A DNA stretch of 35,578 bases from Gemmatimonadota bacterium (GCA_030430625.1 JAUIKL010000017.1:1-35578), one strand, 5' to 3'. Positions 21,467-29,176 are shown, counted from the first letter of the stretch. Numbers and translations: made by a program. Notes: generated from the sequence alone by a model not told the origin.

Positions 21467-22639
21467 ATGGGGGTACGACATCTGGTGGTCGGTGCGGTCT
21501 CCTGGGCCGTGGTGTGCGGCTCGGCTGCGCCTTCGGGCGCGCAGGAAGCCGAAGCGTGGCGTGTTCACTTCGCCGCCGGGGAAGAGGCGCGCGTAGCCGA
21601 GCAGCACGAGCGGTACGCAGCGGAGATGGCATCCGCCGCCGAGGCGTTGCCGGAGGGGCAACTCAACCGGCCGTTCGTCCAATACCACGCCGCGCGAGCG
21701 GCGGCCCTCCTGGGTCGGGAGAGGGAGGCCGTGCGCTGGCTCACGATGGCGTGGGAAGAGGACATCGAGGCCCTGATGATCTCCTTCGCCCCTTTCGACC
21801 CCGCCTTCGAGACCATCAAAGAGTCACGGGACTTCGTGGCGCTGATGGGCCGCGCCGGCAGAATGAGCCTCGGCACCCGGCATCTGGGTGGGCGAGTCCA
21901 CCTGATCACCGGGGCGGGAAGCAACGTGGTCGCGCACATCGGCCCGGACGGCGTGCTCCTGGTTGATACGGGATACGGGCCCGCGCTTCCGGCTCTACGC
22001 ACCGCCGTGGCCGGCCTCTCCGACCAGCCGATCACCGCTCTCGTCGTCACACACCCGCACGAGGACCACATGGGTGGTGCCGCCGAACTGGGCGGCGAGG
22101 CCGTCGTGTACGGGCATCCGGGCACGACCGCGGCCATGAAGGAGCCGTACGCCTTCATGGAGGGCGTCGAACTCCCCCCCAAGGCCCCGACGGCGCACCC
22201 GGACATCGCGATCGAGCGGGACACGACGATCGTCGTCGGTGGGGAGGCCGTTCGCGTCGTGCCGACGCTGGCCCACACGACGGGAGATCTCTCTGTCTAC
22301 TTCACCGAGTCGAACGTGGCGCACCTCGGTGACACCTACCTGGCCGGCAACCCGATGATGTTTCCGGGACAGTCCGATCCCGAGGGCTTTCTCGACCGGC
22401 TCGACGCCTTTTTGGACGAGATGAACGAGGGCACGGTCGTCGTCGGCGGCCACGAGGACGTGGCCGACGTGGCGGCCGTCCGCGCTCAGATCGACGTCAG
22501 TCGGGCGTGCATCACCTTCGTGAAGGACGCGCTCGCGGACGGACGAAACCTGGAAGAGACGGCTCGCGCCGGTGCGGATCGTTTTCCCCCGCAGTGGATC
22601 GCCTTCTTCTACGGGGTCTACACGCAGCGGGGTGGGTGA
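21467..22639 (+). CDS. Secreted MBL-fold metallohydrolase with TPR-like N-terminal region
   Basis: A 390-residue protein starting at ATG 21467 behind AGGAGAGGGGA. Residues 1-25 form a signal peptide ending SGAQ. Residues ~30-130 are helical and TPR-like (FVQYHAARAAALLGREREAV, then a WLTMAWEEDI block). The metallo-beta-lactamase domain occupies ~135-385: HPHEDH at 196-201 (His196, His198, Asp200, His201), His270 in AHTTGD and Asp289 in HLGDT, with His329 in VGGHED. That is a full dinuclear zinc site. Similar secreted MBL proteins are cyclase-like or general hydrolases; substrate unknown. The gene ends 3 nt before the convergent M50-like gene. Confidence 0.87.
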   Translation: MGVRHLVVGAVSWAVVCGSAAPSGAQEAEAWRVHFAAGEEARVAEQHERYAAEMASAAEALPEGQLNRPFVQYHAARAAALLGREREAVRWLTMAWEEDIEALMISFAPFDPAFETIKESRDFVALMGRAGRMSLGTRHLGGRVHLITGAGSNVVAHIGPDGVLLVDTGYGPALPALRTAVAGLSDQPITALVVTHPHEDHMGGAAELGGEAVVYGHPGTTAAMKEPYAFMEGVELPPKAPTAHPDIAIERDTTIVVGGEAVRVVPTLAHTTGDLSVYFTESNVAHLGDTYLAGNPMMFPGQSDPEGFLDRLDAFLDEMNEGTVVVGGHEDVADVAAVRAQIDVSRACITFVKDALADGRNLEETARAGADRFPPQWIAFFYGVYTQRGG

Positions 22640-22642
22640 CCC

Positions 22643-23305
22643 CTACGCGTCGTCCCAGGCGCGGAGCATCAGCCAGGCGCTGAATGCCAGCGCGATCGCC
22701 ATCCACAACGCCCCCCATGTGGTGGCGCTTCCGATCCCGGTGTACTCGGCCAGCATGTAGGCATCGGACTGCACCTCCGGCCGGTCGAGGATGTCGTCCT
22801 TGATGTCGAGGATCGCGTAGAGAGCGCTCGTCAGGCCGAGTGTCAGGAGGAGGCGACGGTTCCACATCTTCCCGACGTTGCGGGCGGCGGCGACCATCAC
22901 GACTCCGAAGAAGATCCCGAAGACGATTCCGAAGCCGCTGCGGACGTAGAAGAGGGTGAGGAGGATCACCAGCACACCGATGCCGCCGTTCACCCAATCG
23001 GCGCGAACGCGCTGATTTCGACCGGCGCTGAAGAGCAACCCGCCCCACAGGAGGCTCCCGAGATACCCGGCGCTCATGGCGAGTACGGTGTTGCCGCCAC
23101 GGAAGTAGGTGGCTCCGCCCTGGTGCGGGTCGAGGGTGATGGACTCGAGCGTGCCCCCGGTCGCCACCACCGCCAGCGCGTGGCTGGCCTCGTGCAAAAG
23201 CACGACGAAGATCTTCAACGGGTACACCACCGGGGTGTTCCACAGCAGCCAGAGACCGGCGAAGAAGGCGCCGAAGCCGAGGGCGAAGCGGAGCTTGCTG
23301 TTCAT
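22643..23305 (-). CDS. M50B-like integral membrane metallopeptidase
   Basis: A 220-residue multi-pass membrane protein. The second helix carries HEASH (His38, Glu39, His42), the HExxH zinc motif of M50-type site-2 proteases, in KIFVVLLHEASHALAVVATG. GGATYFRGGNTVLAMSAGYLGS and LLWGG follow, the usual second conserved block of the M50B family. About six hydrophobic helices are visible. Start at ATG 23305 gives a clean N-terminus (MNSKLRFALGFGAFFAGLWL). Family members cleave substrates inside the membrane or are uncharacterised. It is the last gene of the minus-strand group with the PpiC lipoprotein 100 bp upstream. Confidence 0.82.
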   Translation of the reverse strand: MNSKLRFALGFGAFFAGLWLLWNTPVVYPLKIFVVLLHEASHALAVVATGGTLESITLDPHQGGATYFRGGNTVLAMSAGYLGSLLWGGLLFSAGRNQRVRADWVNGGIGVLVILLTLFYVRSGFGIVFGIFFGVVMVAAARNVGKMWNRRLLLTLGLTSALYAILDIKDDILDRPEVQSDAYMLAEYTGIGSATTWGALWMAIALAFSAWLMLRAWDDA

Positions 23306-23405
23306 ACCGATGGGGTTGGCGGAAGCCGTCGTATCCGAAGGTGAGACGCCTAGGGCGTCCTCGTCGTTGCAGGTCGCGGCCGGGACCACGACCCCGTACA
23401 GAGCC

Positions 23406-24485
23406 TTACGGTCCTCGTCCGAGTCGAGTTCCAGCCGAGTCCGGAAGGGTCGGCGGGTAGCGGCGCTCGATGAGCTCCCGACGCGCGACGACATCCCGTC
23501 GTGCCAACTCGACCCCCTGACCGGGGTCGGACAGCGCCTCCATGGCCACGCGACCCACCTCGGCCGACGACATTCCGTAGCGGAAGCCGAACGCGGCGCT
23601 CCACCGATACATCTCGTCTCCCCACGCCCGCTCGATCTCGTCATGCTCGGCAGCTGGCACCGTGATCGAGCGCCGGTCGGCCTCGGCCACCGCGGCCGAT
23701 CGGCGCGCCTCGGCATCCTCACCCTCACCACGGTCGTCGAGCCATGCGTCGAGTACGGCGGCCGGGTCGTCGACCTCGTCCGCCACCGACCGAACGACGA
23801 CGGTCCTGGCCTCCGCGAAGGGCACGGGGGCCCGGTCTTCCAGGCGGAGGATGTGATACCCGTATTCGGTCTCGGTCACCGGGCTGATCTCACCGGGTTC
23901 GAGGGCCAGGGCTGCCGCCCAGAACTCGGGGACCCACGAGCCGCGCCGTCCCGGCGTCAGCAACCCCTGCCGCCCCTCGGCGCCCGGTTCCTCGGAAAGC
24001 GCCGCGGCCGTCTCCGCGAAGTCGGCCCCGTCCCGAAGGGAGACGAGTGCCCGCTCGGCCTTCGCTTCGGCCTCCGCTCGGTGCGAGGCGGAGCGCCACC
24101 GCTCACTGAAGAAGAGGATGTGCCGGACGACCAACTCCCACTCGGGGTCGGTCAGATAGCGGGCCTCCAGGACATCGTCACCGATGCCGTGACGTTCGAG
24201 GGTCAGCTCCGCAGCGAGAATCTCGACGCGTCGGTCGTCGGTCCACCGCTCGACGAGGGGCTCGCCGAGTTCGGCCTCCGTGGAGTCCGCGATGGCGAGG
24301 CCGACACCGGCCAGGTTGGCGAGCACTCGCCGTCGGTCTTCCGAGAGGCCGAGGAGTTGGTCCTCGGTGTAGCCGATCGGTCCGATCGAGAGGGCGGGGG
24401 GGGACTCGCTACCGCACGCAGCGGTGAGTGCCGACACGATCACGACCGCCGATGCGGCGTGGCGGGAGATTGATTTCGTACGCAT
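23406..24485 (-). CDS. PpiC-type peptidyl-prolyl isomerase lipoprotein
   Basis: A 359-residue envelope chaperone candidate. The start at 24485 gives a lipoprotein-like signal (SAVVIVSALTAACG, Cys24). Residues ~118-217 are a parvulin domain: VVRHILFFSERW, AERALVSLRDGADFAETAAA, SEEPGAEGRQGLLTPG, FWAAALALEPGEISPV and the closing YGYHILRLEDR. Flanking helical regions (30-115 and 220-359) would form the SurA/PrsA-type chaperone body. It likely helps fold exported proteins. The small membrane protein gene ends 41 nt upstream on the same strand, so they may be co-transcribed. An arginine-rich upstream extension of the frame is not protein-like and was rejected. Confidence 0.85.
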   Translation of the reverse strand: MRTKSISRHAASAVVIVSALTAACGSESPPALSIGPIGYTEDQLLGLSEDRRRVLANLAGVGLAIADSTEAELGEPLVERWTDDRRVEILAAELTLERHGIGDDVLEARYLTDPEWELVVRHILFFSERWRSASHRAEAEAKAERALVSLRDGADFAETAAALSEEPGAEGRQGLLTPGRRGSWVPEFWAAALALEPGEISPVTETEYGYHILRLEDRAPVPFAEARTVVVRSVADEVDDPAAVLDAWLDDRGEGEDAEARRSAAVAEADRRSITVPAAEHDEIERAWGDEMYRWSAAFGFRYGMSSAEVGRVAMEALSDPGQGVELARRDVVARRELIERRYPPTLPDSAGTRLGRGP

Positions 24486-24526
24486 GCCGGGGAGTATCGC
24501 CCACCGGCAGCGCCGCGCAAACGGAG

Positions 24527-24808
24527 CTACTCGCCGTCGGAGACCAGCCGGGGGGCCGAGTCGTCGAGTTCCCGATCGAAGTCCTTCCCGGCCAGCAGCC
24601 GATCGAGGGAACCCTCGATCGAGTCGAGCCGGAGGTCGACGTCGGCGAGTTGCCGCTCGACGAGGTTCGCGCCCTCCCGCCTCATACCGAACAGCTCGCG
24701 CAGCGTCGGGGCGATGAAGAGGCGAACGGACAGCCCGACTGCGATGACCAGCGTGGAGAGTCCGAGGAGCGACATCATGACGAGTTCGGCGAGCGCTCTG
24801 TAGTCCAT
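24527..24808 (-). CDS. Small single-span membrane protein with coiled-coil tail
   Basis: A 93-residue protein I do not recognise. Residues ~9-33 are a hydrophobic helix (LVMMSLLGLSTLVIAVGLSV), followed by a basic turn (MRREG) and an amphipathic, coiled-coil-like region LVERQLADVDLRLDSIEGSL. The tail is acidic. This looks like a one-pass inner-membrane protein with a cytoplasmic or periplasmic oligomerisation helix. Coding is supported by its fit between the PpiC gene (41 nt downstream) and the divergent CcdA gene, and by its regular composition. No Shine-Dalgarno is obvious. Confidence 0.6.
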   Translation of the reverse strand: MDYRALAELVMMSLLGLSTLVIAVGLSVRLFIAPTLRELFGMRREGANLVERQLADVDLRLDSIEGSLDRLLAGKDFDRELDDSAPRLVSDGE

Positions 24809-24940
24809 GAGCCGTCCTGGGTGCGGGGTCGGAGTCGAAGGGACCTACGGCCCGCCGGGGCCGACGGTTTCGGCCGGCCCAGGAACCCGCTCGCGCGGCC
24901 GGGGGTTGGTCCGCGGAGCCTTCCAACGCACTATGGCTTC

Positions 24941-25681
24941 ATGCACGCACTCCCACTCTTCGCCTTCCTGCAGATCGAGCCGCCGGGGGGCCTCACCGAG
25001 GCCCTCTCGAACAGCCCCCTCCTCGCCCTCGGTGCGATGTTCGGAGCCGGGGTTCTGACGAGCCTCACGCCGTGCGTCTACCCGATGGTCCCGATCACGA
25101 GCGCGGTGATTGCGGGCACGGCGCGAGAGAACCAGTCGAAGTGGCGGACGATCTCCCTGACGCTGACGTACGCGGTCGGCCTCGCACTTCTCTACGCGAC
25201 CCTCGGTGCCGTTGCCGGCCTGACCGGACAGCTGTTCGGGACTGTGAGCGCCAACCCCTGGGCGCTTTTCGCCATCGGGAATCTCCTCCTCCTCTTCGGA
25301 CTGGCGATGCTGGACGTCATCCCGGTCCCGGTGCCGCGGAAGCTGCTCGAGAGGGCCAGCCAATCCGAGGGTGGCTCGTACGGAGCGGTCTTCGTCATGG
25401 GGGCGATGTCCGGCGTCGTCGCGGCGCCGTGCGGAGCTCCCGCCTTTGCGGTCGTGCTCACCTGGGTAGCCGCTACGCAGGCGGGGCTGATGGGCTTCGT
25501 CTACCTCTTCGTCTTCTCGTTGGGGATGACCTCGATCCTGATCGCGGTCGGACTGTTCTCGGGAACTCTGGCGCTCCTCCCGCGTTCGGGTACGTGGATG
25601 GTGTGGGTCAAGCGAGTGGCCGCCGTGATCATGTTCGCGATGGCGGAGTACTACTTCATGACCGCCGGGTACAACCTGTGA
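24941..25681 (+). CDS. CcdA/DsbD-type transmembrane thiol-disulfide transporter
   Basis: A 246-residue membrane protein of the CcdA/DsbD-beta family that carries reducing equivalents from cytoplasmic thioredoxin to the outside. Two conserved helices carry the redox cysteines: Cys45 in SLTPCVYPMVPIT and Cys164 in VVAAPCGAPAF, both followed by proline as in DsbD. Six to seven membrane helices are visible. The start at 24941 (MHALPLFAFLQ) is preferred because the longer frame upstream is not protein-like. The TlpA-like thioredoxin gene follows 20 nt downstream and is the obvious electron acceptor. The selenocysteine peroxiredoxin beyond it may be the ultimate client. Confidence 0.9.
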   Translation: MHALPLFAFLQIEPPGGLTEALSNSPLLALGAMFGAGVLTSLTPCVYPMVPITSAVIAGTARENQSKWRTISLTLTYAVGLALLYATLGAVAGLTGQLFGTVSANPWALFAIGNLLLLFGLAMLDVIPVPVPRKLLERASQSEGGSYGAVFVMGAMSGVVAAPCGAPAFAVVLTWVAATQAGLMGFVYLFVFSLGMTSILIAVGLFSGTLALLPRSGTWMVWVKRVAAVIMFAMAEYYFMTAGYNL

Positions 25682-25701
25682 GCGAGAGTGCGAGACATAC
25701 G

Positions 25702-26229
25702 ATGATCGAACGAATCCGTACGACCGGGGCGTTGGCGCTGACCGTCGCGCTGCTCGGTGCGGCACCTCTGGCCGCACAGTCGGGTGGGGTGTCCCTGGCG
25801 CTGGGCACGCAGGGCCCGACCGCCGAGCTCGAAGATCTCGACGGCAACGCGGTGAACCTCCTCGATTACGTCGAGGCCGGCCAACCGGCGGTCCTCGAGT
25901 TCTGGGCCACCTGGTGCGAGCAGTGCGAGGCGCTCCAGCCGCAGATCGACCGGATGCAGGCGGACTACGGAGACCAGGTCAGCATCGTGGCGGTGGCGGT
26001 CGGTGTTTCGCAGAGTGTGCGCCGTGTTCAGCGACACGTCGAGGAGCACCAGCACGATTACCCGTACCTCTACGACAAACGGGGTGCGGCGGTGCGTGCG
26101 TATAACGCGACCACCACGTCGATCGTCGTGATGCTCGACGCGGACGGGAAGGTGGCGTACACCGGTGTGGGCACCGACCAGGATCTGATCGGGGCGGTGC
26201 AGCGGCTTCTGCCGTCGGAGTCGCGCTAG
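25702..26229 (+). CDS. TlpA/ResA-like exported thioredoxin
   Basis: A 175-residue protein with signal peptide (ALALTVALLGAAPLAAQ, cleavage near residue 25) and a thioredoxin fold. The active site is WCEQC (Cys72, Cys75) in LEFWATWCEQCEALQPQ. The following QVSIVAVAVGVSQSVRRVQR and the TTSIVVMLDADGKVAYTG segments are typical of TlpA/ResA proteins; the cis-proline position reads Thr-Thr-Ser, where thioredoxins have Thr-Pro, which could alter redox potential or partner choice. It lies 20 nt after the CcdA gene and should be reduced by it. A strong hairpin at 26290-26320 ends the operon. Confidence 0.9.
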   Translation: MIERIRTTGALALTVALLGAAPLAAQSGGVSLALGTQGPTAELEDLDGNAVNLLDYVEAGQPAVLEFWATWCEQCEALQPQIDRMQADYGDQVSIVAVAVGVSQSVRRVQRHVEEHQHDYPYLYDKRGAAVRAYNATTTSIVVMLDADGKVAYTGVGTDQDLIGAVQRLLPSESR

Positions 26230-26289
26230 GAAGCTGGTCGAAGTCCGGGCCCTTTAAGGTCCGGTCCGGGCCAACAACGGGACGAACGA

Positions 26290-26320
26290 AGGCCCCGGCG
26301 CGCACCGCGCGCCGGGGCCT
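26290..26320. terminator. Bidirectional hairpin between the TlpA-like and selenoprotein genes
   Basis: A perfect 14-bp GC-rich stem (26290-26303 with 26307-26320) around a 3-nt loop, in the 118-bp gap between two convergent genes. No long T-run follows on either strand, but strength of the stem and position between two convergent stops support termination in both directions. Confidence 0.65.
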
Positions 26321-26347
26321 CGTCATGTCACCGAAGGATCGGGACCG

Positions 26348-26935
26348 TCAGTTGCCCTCGTCGAGCTCGGGCGTCACTTCGTCGACGATCTCCGCCAACT
26401 CCTCGTACGCCAGCGGGTCGTTCTGGTTGAACTGCGGGATGACCCCGGCAATCCGACCGTCCGGCCCGACGACGATGACGGCGCGACTGTCCACCATGTT
26501 GTTGTCGCGCAGACCACCGCCGAAGGCGGTGTAGGTGGCGCCGTCGTTCGCGGCATCGCTCACGAACAGGAAGGGGAAGTCCTCGTCCTTCAGCCAACTC
26601 GCGCCTTCTTCCGGCGAGTCGTTCGAGACCCCCACCACTACGACGTTGTGTCCTTCGTTGAACAGGCTTGCGTACTGATCACGGTACGCTCTCATCTGGA
26701 CTGTTCAGCCACGCGTTCGAACGCGGAAGAAGAACGCGAGGACGACGGTCTCGCCGCGGTAGTCGCTCAGGCGTACGGGATCCTGGAGCACCCCGTACCG
26801 AGTCGCGCCCGGAAGCACGAAGTCGGGGGCCATCTCACCCACGGCCAGGAGGCCGCTGTCCTGAGCACCCGCGTCTACGGGGCCGCCCATCGCGAACGCT
26901 GCCGCGAGAAACGCGACACAGATTGCTTTGCGCAT
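26348..26935 (-). CDS. Selenocysteine-containing peroxiredoxin (redoxin-domain selenoprotein)
   Basis: A 195-residue exported AhpC/TSA-fold protein if TGA at 26707-26705 is read as selenocysteine. ATG at 26935 has AGGAGAG upstream. Residues 1-24 are a signal peptide (ICVAFLAAAFAMGGPVDAGA). MAPDFVLPG and VRLSDYRGETVVLAFFF lead to RVRTRG-U-TVQMRAYRD. Sec77 sits exactly where the peroxidatic Cys of the TxxC motif should be (Thr74). Sequence then continues in the same frame with VVVVGVSND, DEDFPFLFVSD and VIVVGPDGRIAGVI, all normal peroxiredoxin segments, to a TGA stop with no other interruption. A hairpin fitting the bacterial SECIS model starts at the TGA. It probably reduces peroxides in the envelope, with electrons from the adjoining CcdA/TlpA pair. 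Without Sec incorporation a 76-residue fragment would result. Confidence 0.88.
26659..26707 (-). promoter_or_regulatory. Bacterial SECIS-like element at the in-frame UGA
   Basis: Beginning with the UGA itself, TGAACAG (26707-26701) pairs perfectly with CTGTTCA (26665-26659). Inside, GCGTAC (26689-26684) pairs perfectly with GTACGC (26675-26670) around an 8-nt apical loop CGTGATCA. The loop lies 21 nt after the UGA and has G at its second position. Both match the published bacterial SECIS consensus (about 16-37 nt, G among the first two loop bases). SelB would bind here to deliver Sec-tRNA. The selA/B/C/D genes are not in the window. Confidence 0.8.
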
Positions 26936-27106
26936 CCGGGTCGTCTCTCCTGAAAAGCATTCGTATGGATCGATGCGCCAATATCGGGACGTGCCGAACC
27001 ATCGGCCAGGTCCGTACATTGCGCGCCTCCACATACGCGATCGGAGCGCGAAGGTGCCACGGCTGCCGCCGCGAGCTTCGGTCCCTACCCGAGGAACGGA
27101 CGCACC

Positions 27107-28279
27107 ATGGACCGACGCTCCGCCATCAAGGCCATGGGTGCCGCCACGCTGGCCGCACCCGCCGTCCTCAGGGGTCGCTATACCCTCTCGGCTCAGAGCG
27201 CCCAGGAGTACTCGGCTCGAGCGATCCGGCTCGTCGGCGAATCACCCGTTGTCGATATGCTGTCCCAGTTCCAGTTCACGGATCTTCGAACGGAGGAGCC
27301 GCGACTCTTCGACCTGTGGATGAGTGACCCCACCTCCTTCACCGAGGAGGACTGGCCGAAGTTCCGCGACTCGGGGGTCGACGTCCTGGCGCTGGGGCGG
27401 GGGGCTCCCGACCGCACCAGTGCCCTCGAGTTCATGGCCCAGTGGAACGGCTTCATCGCATCGCACTCGGAGTGGTTCGTCCGCATCGACGACCCCCGGG
27501 ACCTGGCGGCGGCGGCCGAGTCGGACCGCTTCGGGATCATGATCACCTGCCAGAACTCGGATCACTTCGAGAGCCTGGACGACGTCGACCTCTTCTGGGG
27601 GCTCGGGCAGAAGGTTTCCCAGATCACGTACAACTTCCAGAACCGCTTCGGGAGCGGTTTTCTGGAGAACAACGACGGCGGCGTCCCGGTGGAGGGCGAG
27701 CGGCTCATCGAGCGGATGCAGGAGGTCGGGATGGCCGTCGACCTGTCCCACTGCGGAGACCGAACGACGATGGAGGGGCTCGAGGCGGCGACGCGCCCCG
27801 TGATCTTCACCCACGCTTCGTGCCGCGGTCTGCTCCCCGGCTTCCTCCGCTGCAAGACCGACGAGGCCATCCGGGCCCTCGCCGCCGGGGGCGGCGTCAT
27901 GGGCATTCCCTTCATCCGTTTCATGATCAAGGAAGGGCCGCCGGTGGGCGTCGACGACGTCGTCGATCACTTCGACTACGTCGCCAACCTCGTCGGGGTC
28001 GAACACGTCGGGATCGGCTCGGACCTCGATGTCGACGGGTACGGCTCGCCGCGTGTGCCGCCGGACCGCCAGCTCGGGCCGGTCGGGCAGGCCAACTTCG
28101 AGCGATACAGGGCCTACTTCACCGAGGCGGGCCACGTGCATATCGACGGACTGAATCACCCCAAGCGCGTCTTCGACCTCACGGACGCCCTGATCCGACG
28201 CGGGTGGTCCGACGACAACATCCGTCTGGTACTCGGCGGGAACTTCATCCGGGTCCTGTCCGACCTCTGGGCGGCGTAG
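27107..28279 (+). CDS. Peptidase M19 (membrane dipeptidase)-like protein with an incomplete metal site
   Basis: A 390-residue TIM-barrel protein. MDRRSAIKAMGAATLAAPAV is a twin-arginine-type signal, so it is probably exported folded. M19 landmarks are clear: ITYNFQNRFGSGFLENNDGG (173-192), VDLSHCGDRT with His215, VIFTHASCRGL with His236, GIGSDLDVDG with Asp306 and the closing VLGGNFIRVL. The N-terminal HxD of active dipeptidases (usually DGHND) reads DMLSQ (50-54), and the bridging Glu is Gln149 in TCQNSD. Three of six expected metal or bridging residues are therefore missing. It may use another metal arrangement, act on different substrates, or be non-catalytic. GAGGAA precedes the start. 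It is divergent from the selenoprotein gene. Confidence 0.85.
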   Translation: MDRRSAIKAMGAATLAAPAVLRGRYTLSAQSAQEYSARAIRLVGESPVVDMLSQFQFTDLRTEEPRLFDLWMSDPTSFTEEDWPKFRDSGVDVLALGRGAPDRTSALEFMAQWNGFIASHSEWFVRIDDPRDLAAAAESDRFGIMITCQNSDHFESLDDVDLFWGLGQKVSQITYNFQNRFGSGFLENNDGGVPVEGERLIERMQEVGMAVDLSHCGDRTTMEGLEAATRPVIFTHASCRGLLPGFLRCKTDEAIRALAAGGGVMGIPFIRFMIKEGPPVGVDDVVDHFDYVANLVGVEHVGIGSDLDVDGYGSPRVPPDRQLGPVGQANFERYRAYFTEAGHVHIDGLNHPKRVFDLTDALIRRGWSDDNIRLVLGGNFIRVLSDLWAA

Positions 28280-28338
28280 AACACGGCCGAAGTCCGGACC
28301 CGCCCCACCGCAACTCGATCCCGACACTCGGCACGTCA

Positions 28339-28367
28339 TTGACATAACGCACTCGTTATATAACAAT
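28339..28367 (+). promoter_or_regulatory. Promoter and overlapping dyads for the arsR-like operon
   Basis: A consensus TTGACA at 28339-28344 and AACAAT at 28362-28367 are 17 nt apart. Between them ATAACG-CACT-CGTTAT (28344-28359) is a perfect dyad, and GTTATATAAC (28355-28364) a second one overlapping it. The operator fills the spacer, the usual place for ArsR-family autorepression. The start codon follows at 28374, so the leader is very short. Confidence 0.7.
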
Positions 28368-28373
28368 CTGGCT

Positions 28374-28697
28374 ATGTCCATCACGAATGTGTTTTCGGCG
28401 CTCTCCGATCCGACGAGGAGGGCCATCGTCGAGCGGCTTTCGCAGGGTGAGGCCACCGTGAAGGAGTTGGCCCGTCCTTTCGCGATCTCCCAGCCCGCGA
28501 TCTCCCGGCACCTCAAAGTGCTCGAGGAGGCCGGGCTGGTCTCTCGGAGAGTCGACGGTTCGACGCGCCCATGCCGGCTCCGCGCCGACGGGCTCGGGGA
28601 TGTCGAGGAGTGGCTCGACATGCTCCGCCGAACGATGGACGCGAACTACGATCGCCTCGACGCACTTCTCTCACGTATGGATGACGCCCCCCGATGA
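28374..28697 (+). CDS. ArsR-family winged-helix regulator
   Basis: A 107-residue protein with the ArsR/SmtB fold: FSALSDPTRRAIVERLSQGE (7-26), then VKELARPFAISQPAISRHLK as the helix-turn-helix and LVSRRVDGSTRPCRLRA as the wing. No metal-binding ELCVCDL-type motif is present, so it belongs to the metal-independent group found beside SRPBCC genes. It overlaps the SRPBCC gene by 4 nt (ATGA). Its own promoter is filled by dyads, indicating autorepression; the effector is unknown. Confidence 0.92.
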   Translation: MSITNVFSALSDPTRRAIVERLSQGEATVKELARPFAISQPAISRHLKVLEEAGLVSRRVDGSTRPCRLRADGLGDVEEWLDMLRRTMDANYDRLDALLSRMDDAPR

Positions 28698-29176
28698 CCC
28701 CGCTGACCCTGAAACTCGATGGCGACCGTCACGTCGTCGTCACCCGCCGCTTCGCAGCACCACCGGAAAAGGTGTACCGGGCCCACCTCGAGCCCGAGTT
28801 GCTCCAGCAATGGATGCTCGGCCCCGAGGGGTGGACGATGCCGAAGTGCGAGCACGACGCCCGTCCCGGCGGTACCTTCCGGTACGAGTGGACCGACGGC
28901 GGTGAGGGAAGCTTCATCGCGACCGGCGAGTTCATCGAGCTGGTGCCGCCGACGAAGATCGTCCACATCGAGCGCTATCACCTCCCGGAGCTACCTGGGC
29001 CGACCCCGGACTGTCGCGTGGAGACGTACTTCGAAGCCGATGGGGAGGGGACGTTGCTGACGGCGCGCATGACGATGCCCGACGCCGAATCCCGGGAGGC
29101 GATGCTCGCGACCGGGATGGAGGAGGGAATGGAGGCCAGCTACGAGCGCGTCGACCGAGTTCTCGGTCACGGCTGA
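28694..29176 (+). CDS. SRPBCC (AHSA1-like) domain protein
   Basis: A 160-residue START-like protein. VVVTRRFAAPPEKVYRAHLE (14-33) and LQQWMLGPEGWTMPKCEHDA (37-56) are the conserved first half of AHSA1/CalC-type SRPBCC proteins. GGTFRYEWTDGGEG and IATGEFIELVPPTKIVHIER give the central strands, and the last helix ends ASYERVDRVLG. Such proteins bind a hydrophobic ligand in a deep pocket. The pairing with an upstream ArsR regulator through a 4-nt overlap is very common; the ligand is not known. A terminator hairpin follows at 29194. Confidence 0.9.
   Translation: MTPLTLKLDGDRHVVVTRRFAAPPEKVYRAHLEPELLQQWMLGPEGWTMPKCEHDARPGGTFRYEWTDGGEGSFIATGEFIELVPPTKIVHIERYHLPELPGPTPDCRVETYFEADGEGTLLTARMTMPDAESREAMLATGMEEGMEASYERVDRVLGHG

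Noticed and set aside
26348-27034. Peroxiredoxin pseudogene or two separate genes split by a stop codon
   Set aside because: The two halves share one frame, the only stop is TGA at the catalytic Cys position, and a SECIS-like hairpin follows. Decay would not be expected to hit exactly this codon and leave everything else intact.
27242-28621. 459-codon minus-strand open frame opposite the M19-like gene
   Set aside because: Antisense shadow of a well-supported gene; no ribosome site or domain.
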